A stretch of 64,000 bases of DNA from Silene conica (Eukaryota > Streptophyta > Magnoliopsida > Caryophyllales > Caryophyllaceae), in contig CM055312.2 in NCBI GenBank assembly GCA_029255685.2, positions 25,824,203 through 25,888,202 of the forward strand, given 5' to 3'. The translations under genes and the position numbers were made by a program. This document shows, one piece after another, positions 35,252-44,326 of this stretch. The notes under the pieces were generated by a model. The model was given only the letters and a program-made list of their open reading frames with translations. It ran no database searches and had not been told where the DNA came from. Within the stretch, counting starts at the first letter, position 1. The number at the start of each line of letters is the position of its first letter.

Positions 35252-37046
35252 TGATGTGTGCATTTTGTATAGACTTTTTAGTCTTATTTTAGCATACATT
35301 ATCGTAATATTTGGTGATTTTATATCATTTTATACCCCGTATGTGCTACTTTGTGTTCGTGTTGCTATTTTGCAGATAGTGACCGAATAGTAGCAGAAAC
35401 CGAGCTCTTTCTGCCTCAATGCACTGTTTTTCTAGAGTCGATGGAAGAACCACGGTAGGTTGCACCTCAATCGAGAAGTTTGAAGTGAAGGATTAACTTC
35501 TAGGCCTGTCGAAGGATCCATCGAGAGCAAAGTCCTCGATCGAGCTGTCCTGTGCTCGATCGAGGGATCCAGATGAAGAGAAGAACTCGATTGAGCTGTC
35601 CTGTGCTCGATCGAGAGGTATCCAAGAAGGAAGCACTCGTTCGACTGCCCGAGTGGTCGATCGAGGAAGTGCCGAAGAAGAGAAGTCGATCGAGTAACTT
35701 ACACCTATCGATCGACCGGTTTTGTAAAGCTAAAGGTGCTCGATCGAGTGGAATTTTCCCTCGATCGAGAACTTGGAGACTCTTCGTGTTCACTGATTTA
35801 TTACATCAGTTTAGTTTTACTCTACTATTTAAAGAGCTCGTTTGTAGAGCATTAGGTATCAATAATCATACTTTGAAGACCCTAGTTTTACTCTCAAAAA
35901 CACTCTTTTACTTTAAGTATTTCGGAACTTTTGTAGCCGTCACATTTTAGTAATTTTCGGGTTTTTCGTTCTTCCGTTCCGATTCCTGTTCTTGCTTTGA
36001 TACTGTAATTTCTTCTCTTCTCTTATCTTTATTGTCCCATTCTTAATTCAGTTTTTATCTTCTGTTTTCGTTTATCATTCCCGATCAGTTTCGCACGTTT
36101 ATGCTCTGTTTTCGTTATTTGTGTTCATCGCTATCACTCGAACGTTTTGTCTCTGTTTCCGCTTTATGTTTCAATTCATCCTCTTTGTCAATCTTATTTC
36201 TAGTTTAATCTATTCACTCTATATCCCTGTTTAATTCGTATCCTATCATATGCTAGTTTGTTATTTTTATATCCGTCTTAAGACTATCAAATTTCGCATC
36301 TCCGTTCCCTTACTCTCGTAAATTTCGAATCCCTTGTCTACTTTTTATAATCTGATTTTTAGTTATCCTTTCATCATGTCATATGCTAGAATTTTCGCTA
36401 TCATCATAATCTTTGTTACCCCCATTATGAGTAGCTAAATCCATAATATGTTGGGATAAGGGAGTTGTGTCGAATTTATGATATGTAGTAGTCGGGTTAG
36501 ACCGTCTTTGGTGGGAGTAATCTTTAAACAATTTAATTTATGTTCGGTTTAGTGAGTGCACGCATGAGACCTTACATCTAGTTAATTCCCGACCTAGACC
36601 GGAAGGTTGGAAGGGTAAGACTTGTTTATCGATTTTAAATAGTTTTTGTGAGAGCGGAAGTTAAGCAAAAACGACCTTAGGGCGACTTAAGACCGGAAGG
36701 TGTAGTCAGGTTTGAGACTTGACCGTAATAACCCAGCCTTTCCCACCAATATTTGGCCTATCCCAATTACGACGATCATACATAAGACACAACGACTCGA
36801 ATTCCCAACATATTCCTTTTCCCTGATTTTTATCTCAACTTGTGTTATTTTCCGTGTTCTTATTCTTTGCATAATTCTCTATATTGTAGTTTAGTTATCA
36901 CAATTTAAAACCCCCATGTCTGTGACCATAGGTAAAAACTGTTAGTTAAGCAAGTCTGCTTCCCTGAGGAGATCGACCCTATTTACCGCTAACTTCTGTT
37001 AGTAGGACCTAGGCTTTTATTTTTGGTGTATGAACGACACGCATCA
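35252..37046 (+). repeat. 5' LTR of Athila-like element B
   Basis: A 1795-bp LTR starting TGATGTGTGC and ending CGCATCA. It has a CTCGATCGAG cluster at about 35536-35775 and TATA-like CTATTTAAAG at 35824-35833. It is homologous to the LTR at 575-4399. Confidence 0.88.
35536..35833 (+). promoter_or_regulatory. LTR promoter: CTCGATCGAG cluster then TATA
   Basis: About eight perfect or near palindromes end roughly 50 bp before CTATTTAAAG (35824-35833). Same order as in element A. The role is inferred from position and recurrence. Confidence 0.6.
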
Positions 37047-37051
37047 AATTT

Positions 37052-37069
37052 TGGCGCCGTTGCCGGGGA
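37052..37069 (+). other. Primer binding site, Asp tRNA
   Basis: TGGCGCCGTTGCCGGGGA complements the 3' end of plant Asp(GTC) tRNA and lies five bases after the LTR. Confidence 0.92.
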
Positions 37070-37548
37070 AGCAACACTGTTTTTCTATTTCTGTTTTTAT
37101 CTATCTTTTGTCTTAAGGAATTTTAATTCCTTAAGGCCGTACTAATCGTTCCCTTCAGTTTTATGCGCAGGTCTCAAAGGGAGATTTGGTGAATCCCGAT
37201 CCTGAACCTGAGAGATTGTTTTTGCGTCGAAGCAGAGAGCGTTTGAGAGCTATTCGGGAGGAAGACTTGAGTACCCCCGAACCTGAGAGAACCGATTTTT
37301 GTGAGGAAACCTTCAGCTCCGAACCTATTTTACAACCAAAAATGCCTAACATCGCAAGCCACTCTGAACCCACAACCGCGTTTATTCCAAGAGGGTTTAG
37401 TATAGCCACCGATGAAGATGGCCAAACTTTTGATTTCCGACCCTCTTACATAAACATGGTGGAAAGGAACCAATACCGTGGAGCCGCGGGAGAGGACCCC
37501 AGAAAGCACATGGAGCGATTTGCTGACTATTGCTCCTCAATTCCAGCA

Positions 37549-37563
37549 GGGGGGGGGGGGGGG
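37549..37563 (+). repeat. Poly-G run in gag
   Basis: Fifteen consecutive G between codons for SIPA and VTQDKIK, where the related gag at 20043-19312 has a short Pro-Glu-Gly stretch. It changes the reading frame. It could be slippage or a sequencing/assembly length error. Confidence 0.85.
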
Positions 37564-38702
37564 TAACCCAGGACAAGATCAAAGAGGCCCTCTTTCCCTT
37601 TTCCTTAACCGATAACGCAAGGGAATGGTTGTCGGATTTAGATAGGGATGCAGCTGGGATAACTGACTGGACGTCCCTAGCCCTTGCTTTTTACAAGAAG
37701 TATTTTCCACCACAACGTACAAACGCCTTACGCACACAAATAACCAACTTTAAACAGAAACCCTCTGAAAACTTAACTGAAGCTTGGGAGAGGTTTAAAG
37801 GTTATGTGAGGCCGGTCCCCCCACCATGGTTTATTTGTAACCAGTTTTACAATGGCCTGTACGATGATTATAGGGCCATTTTAGATTCGGCTGCAAATGG
37901 GCGATTCCAGCGAGAGGTGGATGACGATAAGGGCTGGAGTTTAATTGAGGAGATAGCTACCCATACGTCAGAGTATGGCAACCCCAGAAGTGGGACGAGG
38001 ACGGTTGCCAATATCGAGACTGAGGGTCTAGAGGCGAAGTTTGATAAATTATTTGCGAAGATTGAAAAGTTAGAGAACGGAGGTGGTGGGAACCGTCAGA
38101 CGGTTCACGTCCTACAAAAGGAGGAAATGGTGCTTTGTGAGAGGTGTGGCGAGCAAGGCCACGGTGCAGTTGAATGCTACGCTGAACGCGAGCAAGTGTT
38201 TTCGTTTCAACAATATAAACAAGGGGGATACAATCACGGGTATGTCCACCCGAATATACCGTGGACGAGCCAAAATGTTGTAAACCCGTCTCCCCCACAA
38301 CAACAACAACAACCGTATATTCCACAGCACAAGTAACAATTCTCGAGGGCCCCGTAGTTTCCGAATCCTCAACAAGGTAGTTCCTCGAGTTGAGGGGTGT
38401 CCGAGGTAGGAGAGTTGAGGAGCATGATACAGTCTTTGGCCACGCAAATGGCTAAATCTGACCAAGCGACGAACTCAACGATAAATATGTTAGAGTCGCA
38501 AATTGCCCAACTCGTCACAAATCAATCAACGAGACAACCGGGCCATCTACCCTCTCAGTCGGAAAAAAGGAAGGAAACGTTGAACATGGTGACCTTCAGA
38601 TCAGGTAAATTTTATTTTAATGATGAAGTTGTTAATCAGACTGTTTTTGATGTCGCAGGAAATGAAGGAGCATAAAAAGTTGCTGGAAAAGCTGAGAAAG
38701 GA

Positions 38703-38926
38703 CTCGATCGAGAGGTTTCAGACTCTCGATCGAGAAGAAATGCAGAAAAAGAAATCGATCGAGAGCCTCAATCTCCTCGATCGAGCGATGTGTCAGTAGA
38801 GAGTGCTCGATCGAGCACTGTTGAGAAAGAAACCACTCGATCGAGAACGCGTGAAGGTCGATCGAGTGGATTTGTTGTTGAGAATGGTCGATCGACTGAT
38901 CTGGAGCAAGAGAACGCTCGATCGAG
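38703..38926 (+). repeat. CTCGATCGAG palindromes in the gag linker
   Basis: About nine perfect or near copies in 224 bp, spaced 15-35 bp, lie in the region between zinc knuckle and protease. Some have GGTCGATCGA or TCGATCGACT variants. Confidence 0.85.
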
Positions 38927-39246
38927 TGAACCAAACAGAAGAATGATGAACAATGCGTTAATCCGTGATACGCATAGACCAGATTCAGAAGTGCAGGTCC
39001 TATTTCCGGGACGTTTGATGAAAAAGAAGAAAACAGAACCAGAGTTCCAAAGATTCGGCCAATTGATCAAAGGCCTCAACGTCCACATTCCATTCTTGGA
39101 CTTAGTAAGAAAGGTACCCTCCTATTTAAAATTCATGAAAGACATTCTTATGCGTAGGCGTACCGTTGGTGAAATTGATTTTTTTTTTGGTAAAATGTGA
39201 GCGAGCTTGTATTACTTCAAAACTTTCAGAATTACAAAGATTTTAA

Positions 39247-41695
39247 TTAATTCAGTCCATTTATACTACTTAACCAACTTCTATCACGTCTGGTTTGATA
39301 ACTACTCTTCTTTGCATTAATCCTTAGTATACTGCTCTTCTTTATCTCATCCACCAGTCTCTCAGGCCTCTTCAATTGGAGATTAATTCTGCAATCATTT
39401 CTTTGTCTCCAAATGTAATACCAGCAACAATTCATCACTACCCTTCTTACTTTCAGTTGTAGTCTAGTGTATCCCTGTCTTGGCTGCCTTAAGTTCATTC
39501 CCATCCAATTCTCCAACTCTGCATAAATTCTTCCACTGTAATAACATTGATTGAACATGTGTTCATGAGTTTCTATCTGCTGCTCACATAGGAAGCAAGT
39601 GTTCTCATTGCACACACCAATTCTCTGTAGTTTTTCTCTAGTAAGATGACCCTTCTGCATAACCATCCAACTGTGGATAGCATGCTTAAGCTCAATCCAG
39701 TTATCCCAAACATCATTATACCATGGTACACGATTATGCTGCCCATGTAACCACTGGTAGCCTGATCTGACACTGTAACCCTTCCTATCAGACATCCAAA
39801 CACCATTCTGAAAGCCACTAGCCATTCTGTCCTTAATTTTACACACATTCCTCCAATTGCAATTGGAATCAGGAGGTGGCACATAATCGTTCCAGCTTCT
39901 CCCCTTCAAATAGACATGATCTATCCAAAGAACCCAAAGCCTGTCAGCTTTATTTTGAATCCAATTGACATGTTTCCCCACTATTGCCACATTCCACAGA
40001 CGTGCATCCTTAATGTCCAGTCCCCCTTCACTCTTCTTGCAACAAATTTTTTCCCACGCAATATGAGGTACTCTCCGGTATTCCTCTTGACCACTCTAGA
40101 AGAAGTTCCTGCATAGACTTTCTATACGCTTAATAACTCCTTTTGGTATTAGAAAGACATTTGCCCAATAATTATGAAGTGTATTCAATATTGAATTTAT
40201 CAGGACCAATCTCCCTGCATAACTGAGTTTTCTAGCCCCAATACTCCTGATTCTGCCACCAATATTTTCGAGGAGAACATTACAATCCAGTCTAGTTAAC
40301 CTACCTGCTTGAATAGGCATACCCAGATACTGGAATGGGAGAACCCCTTCTCTATAGCCACATACTTGCAGCACCTCTTGTTTAGTTGCAGTGGGTACCC
40401 CACTAAAGATAACCTCAGACTTTGATGCATTCACTTTTAGCCCAGAAGCTACTGAGAAAGTGGACAAGGATTTAAGCAATAGCATAATGGACCTTATATC
40501 TCCGTTGCTAAACATCAAGACATCATCAACAAAGAGGAAGTGAATGAGATTTAGACTTTTGCACATTGGATGAAATCTAAGGAACCAAGTATCTGTTGCA
40601 TAATTGATGATCCTAGTCATATACTCCATACAGATACAAAAGACAAGGGGGGACATGGGGTCACCTTGTCTCAAACCTCTCTTCCCTCTAAAATAACCAA
40701 AATGAGCACCATTCATATTCAAAGTATAAGAGGGGGTAGTAATGCAAACCATCAGCATCTGTCTGAAATTATCAGGAAAATTCATGGCTACCAGCAATTG
40801 ATCCACAAAACTCCACTCAATGGAGTCATAAGCTTTCTTGAGGTCCAATTTAAACAAACATCTTGGAGAGGTCATACCTCTATTATAATGTCTTACCAGA
40901 TCCTGACTTATTAGAATATTCTCCAAAATGCTCCTGTCTTTGACAAAGGCTCCTTGGTTATTACTGATGATGTCAGGTAAAACTCTTGCTAATCTGTTAC
41001 AAATGATTTTGGAAATTGTCTTGTAGATCACATTGCAACAGGAAATTGGTCTAAACTGCTTTACACTCACAGGCCTCTCTACTTTAGGAATGAGTGTAAT
41101 GATTGTAGCATTAATCTGGGACAGTAACCTCCCAGAATGAAAGAAATCTAGGATAGCTGCTGTCACATCACCACAAATTATATCCCAAGCATACCTAAAA
41201 AACTGGCTGGTGTAGCCATCTGGACCAGGAGATTTATCTTTTGGAATGCTAAACATACACTTCCTCACCTCCTCTGCTGTTACAGGAGTCCTCAGCCACT
41301 CTATATGTTGATCAGTGCAACAAGGGCCTCTCCTAACAACATGAGAGTACACATCCTCAGTACTCTGGCTAGTTCCCAAGAGTTCCTCACAATACTGAAG
41401 AAAAGCTCTCTGAATATCATCTCCACTCCCACATAAATTCCCATCTTTGTCTTTAATCTGATAGACCTTATTCTGCATAATCCTCTTTTTTATTGCAGAA
41501 TGGAATAAGGCCGTATTCATATCTCAGCCATAGATCACTGAATCTTAGCTTTCTGTGCTAGAAAGCTATCGCTTGCCCCAGTCAGTTCCCTTAATCTAGT
41601 GGTTAGATCCATTTCTTGCTGCATCAAATCAATGTCCCCAACTCTACTAGCCAGCAATCTTTGCAATCTCTCCAGCTCTATACTTGCAATATTAG
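39247..41695 (-). pseudogene. LINE ORF2, reverse transcriptase part
   Basis: Reading leftward from 41695: a coiled linker, a stop and frame change near 41520-41550, then the RT domain. It shows SIPKDKSPGPDGY, ATIITLIPKV, FRPISCCNVIYK, FKLDLKKAYDSI, GLRQGDPMSPLVF and the active site FVDDVLMF near 40540. A frame break near 40095-40000 leads into the C-terminal zinc-binding region (GYSVRSGYQWL, HSWMVMQKGHLTREKL, CFLCEQQIETHEHMFNQC) ending at 39247. This would copy the RNA at the nicked target. No RNase H domain is visible. Confidence 0.9.
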
Positions 41696-42362
41696 TGTAA
41701 TACCCCATATATTTTATTACGGAAATGAAATTGTTTTAGTTCATGCCGATAAGATAGTCTAGACTACGATGTTTGTTATTTAGTAAGTATACATGTTTTA
41801 TGTTTTAAATGACGGTTTATGCTTTAGAGGGGGTTCGAACTCAAGACCATAGGGTAGAGTCTTGGGCTTCGTTATTTGTGCCAAGCAGACCAGCCCACAC
41901 TTCGAGGAAACCCTAACGAAACCCTAACCACTCACAACTACATCTCACGTTAAAATCACCCTATGCCGCCATATAAGAGCAGTTTTACTCTGAAATCTGA
42001 CCTACCTACAACACAACTCACACCCTAGTTCTTCAGCCGCCACCTCACAGCAGTAAGAGAAGGAGTTTTCCGGCCAGTTAGCCGTGCCTAGGTCGTTCGT
42101 TTTGGAGTCTGAAATCAGGTGCGTGCTAAGGGTCTGACGTTTGTTTGCTTTTATGTTAATCTGTCTATGTTTATGGTCTGTTCGAAGGGCGGTGGTTCGC
42201 CAGCCTTGGTCGTGTTTAAGACCACCTTACGGGTGGTAGTCAGGGAAGTAGTGGGGTGGTTACCATAGCAGGTCTAGGTGGTAGGGTCAGTGTCGAAGGG
42301 GTGGTTCGTAGCCTGTGGTGGTCTCTGTTCAGGGTTGTCTCGGTCAGAGGGATCGGTTTGGG

Positions 42363-42409
42363 GGTGGTTTTACTGTCGACTCGGGGGAGGTCAATACAGT
42401 AAAACCACC
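42363..42409 (+). promoter_or_regulatory. LTR stem-loop (Tekay copy)
   Basis: The perfect 14-bp inverted repeat GGTGGTTTTACTGT (42363-42376) / ACAGTAAAACCACC (42396-42409) encloses a 19-base loop containing GACTCGGGGGAGGTC. The 3' LTR has the same structure at 49792-49838. Related LTRs keep the loop and change both stem arms together. Confidence 0.75.
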
Positions 42410-43227
42410 GTGGCTTACTGGAGAGTTGTCGGTGGTGTAGACTGGTGGGTGTGTGGGTGGTGCAAGGGTGGTTGTCGGGGCTCGATAGGGGTCTGTTTCC
42501 GTGTGTCTGAAACTCAGGCGAGTGTCTGGCTGAGTTTCAAGGTTGCTGGGCAGAGTCGTCAGGGGGTGTTGACTGGTGTGGTGGTGTCGGGGTGTCAGAT
42601 GGTGGTCGGTGGTGTCTAGGTCTGGTGTTGGTGGGTGGTCGACGTGGTGGTGGGCGGTGGTTATGGGTGCTGAAGTCGTTATGGTGGCTGTCGGGTTTTA
42701 TGGCTTGGATGGCTTTATTTTTATTATTCTTATTATTATTATTAATAGTATTATTATTAGTATTTTGTTATTATGAGTATATTGGTATTTATGGTAAAGA
42801 TATTCTTTGATATGATTTTAATGAGTGTTTTATATAGTTTGAATTTCAAAATCGAAGTTGCTATTTTTAGAAGTTACTATATTTAGAAAGTTACTATTTT
42901 GGGTAACCCGGTGGTTGGGAGGCTTTCTAAATATAGGAAGTTTCTATAAATAGAGTGTGCACACGTATTACGAGTGTTAGGATGTTTATTAATTGAATAA
43001 TATTTGTTAGGTAGCGGGTTTCGCGTGGAACATTTCTAAACAAGCCTCGGGTTTATCTGCGTTACCTACTATTTCAGGTAGGGGAATTACTGGTATCTGA
43101 TTGATGTATAACCTGTTCTGATTTGATATTAAGCATGTTGGTAATATGTTATCATGTGATCATATATGTTGTTATTTATATTATTCTATGAGGTAATACG
43201 ATGTGATTATATATTGGGACTTGTGAT

Positions 43228-43385
43228 ATGGTGTTGGATCGGTGCGGAGTATATATGGTGTTGGATCGGTGCGGAGTATATATGGTGTTGGATCGGTGCG
43301 GAGTATATATGGTGTTGGATCGGTGCGGAGTATATATGGTGTTGGATCGGTGCGGAGTATATATTTGGCGTTGGATCGGTGCGGA
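43228..43385 (+). repeat. 27-bp tandem repeat in the Tekay LTR
   Basis: Five units of GGTGTTGGATCGGTGCGGAG plus TATATAT, period 27, then a diverged unit with TTTGGCG. The 3' LTR has the same five units (from about 50657), and there the Copia element inserted at the end of the fifth. Confidence 0.92.
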
Positions 43386-43768
43386 GTTTATTATATTGTT
43401 ATATTTATTCTTTTCCCTACTCAACCTCGTGGTTGACCCTGTGTATTCGTGATCACCTGTGATGAACCATTTATTGGGGAGCAGATTGACAGGTGGCTGA
43501 GACTAAGGGGGAGCTATGGGAGGAAGAGTTTGGATCCGGACCAGATTAGATGTCTAGATCACCTTAGTCAGTTTAATACGAGTTGTACTTTATTTGTTTT
43601 GTTAAGACTTTTGGATACGGATGTAAGAACATGTCTTAAGTTAAATTTTATTTAAAGTACTGTTTATCTTCCTTTGTATCTACTGCCTCGGGAAACCGAG
43701 ATGGTAACACCCTTATTTATCTGAGGAGTCCTAGTTCAGGCCCTTAAATAAATGGGGGTGTTACAAAG

Positions 43769-43780
43769 TGGTATCAGAGC
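43769..43780 (+). other. Primer binding site, initiator-Met tRNA
   Basis: TGGTATCAGAGC lies three bases (AAG) after the LTR. The downstream leader shares blocks with the non-coding element (43891-43906 equals 28474-28489). Confidence 0.92.
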
Positions 43781-44326
43781 GAACGATCCTCAGGCCTAAA
43801 CTAATTAACTCAATGAATGTAGGAGAGTCTAAATAAAATGAACCCCGGGATAGGACTGTTAGGAGCACACTAAAGGGGAAGTATGAGTCTGGGGCCCCCT
43901 CACACCGAACCATTGGCCCTATCAGTTTTACCCGGGAACCCAGAGTGAAAATATGAGAGAAAAAGGGTAGATTAGGAAAAGATGGAAGTAATGGTATATT
44001 GTGATAAAGTATCTATGCAAACTTGAGTGTATGAAACTAATTGAAATAGCCGGGAGGGGCATGAACATGAAAGGGTTTTTAATTGTGAATAAAGAGGTGT
44101 GAACTTATGTGGTTATGTGAAGTATCTTGAAACATGTCAGTAAATGCTTTCATTTCCTTTCTCATCATGTCTAGTGATATGCGGTTATGTGATCCCGGGC
44201 CATGTTATAATTTTATAGTACTCACTCTGATAGTTGATGCTAGACATTATCGTTTAGGGATTTTAGCCCTAATCCTAATGGGTACCCACGTGAGTCGGGA
44301 CTCATCTCTTTCTGTTTTATTATAGT

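Larger units (their letters stand above)
37163..39179 (+). pseudogene. Gag of Athila-like element B, broken
   Basis: ATG at 37163 begins MRRSQR, as in the related Gag starting at 20043. A base loss near 37180 shifts the frame. The capsid domain is clear: YINMVERNQYRGAAGEDPRK, SLTDNAREWLSDLDRDA, NALRTQITNFKQKPSENLTE and QFYNGLYDDYRAILDSAANG. A 15-G run (37549-37563) shifts the frame again inside it. The zinc knuckle is CERCGEQGHGAVEC near 38140. In-frame stops follow at 38334, 38352 and 38673. The linker 38703-38926 is full of CTCGATCGAG palindromes read as Arg/Ser/Glu repeats. The LINE cuts the reading just before protease, within TVGEIE. Confidence 0.85.
41696..43765 (+). repeat. 5' LTR of the Tekay-type element
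   Basis: The LTR is 2070 bp, from TGTAATACCC to GGGTGTTACA. Signals in order are TATA CCATATAAGAG (41969-41979), splice donor CAG|GTGCGT (42119), stem-loop 42363-42409, TTATTA tract near 42720, 27-bp tandem repeats (about 43228-43385), the CTCAACCTCGTGGTTG block (43420) and a GNRA-loop hairpin 43687-43700. Open frames of about 70-130 codons in the GT-rich part have no known domain. Confidence 0.93.

Noticed and set aside
42278..42810. Open frames of 66-113 codons in the GT-rich part of the Tekay LTR (repeated at 49707-50239)
   Set aside because: They lie inside an LTR, have biased low-complexity composition and no domain, and differ between families. The covarying stem-loop explains the conserved part better than a protein does.
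43166..43462. Open frames on both strands over the 27-bp repeats (also 3270-3468 and 50595-50918)
   Set aside because: A repeat whose unit is a multiple of three without stops gives open frames automatically.
43769..43780. tRNA gene fragments at the TGGTATCAGAGC and TGGCGCCGTTGCCGGGGA sites
   Set aside because: Only the 12-18 bases complementary to the tRNA 3' end are present, directly after LTRs. They are primer sites, not genes.
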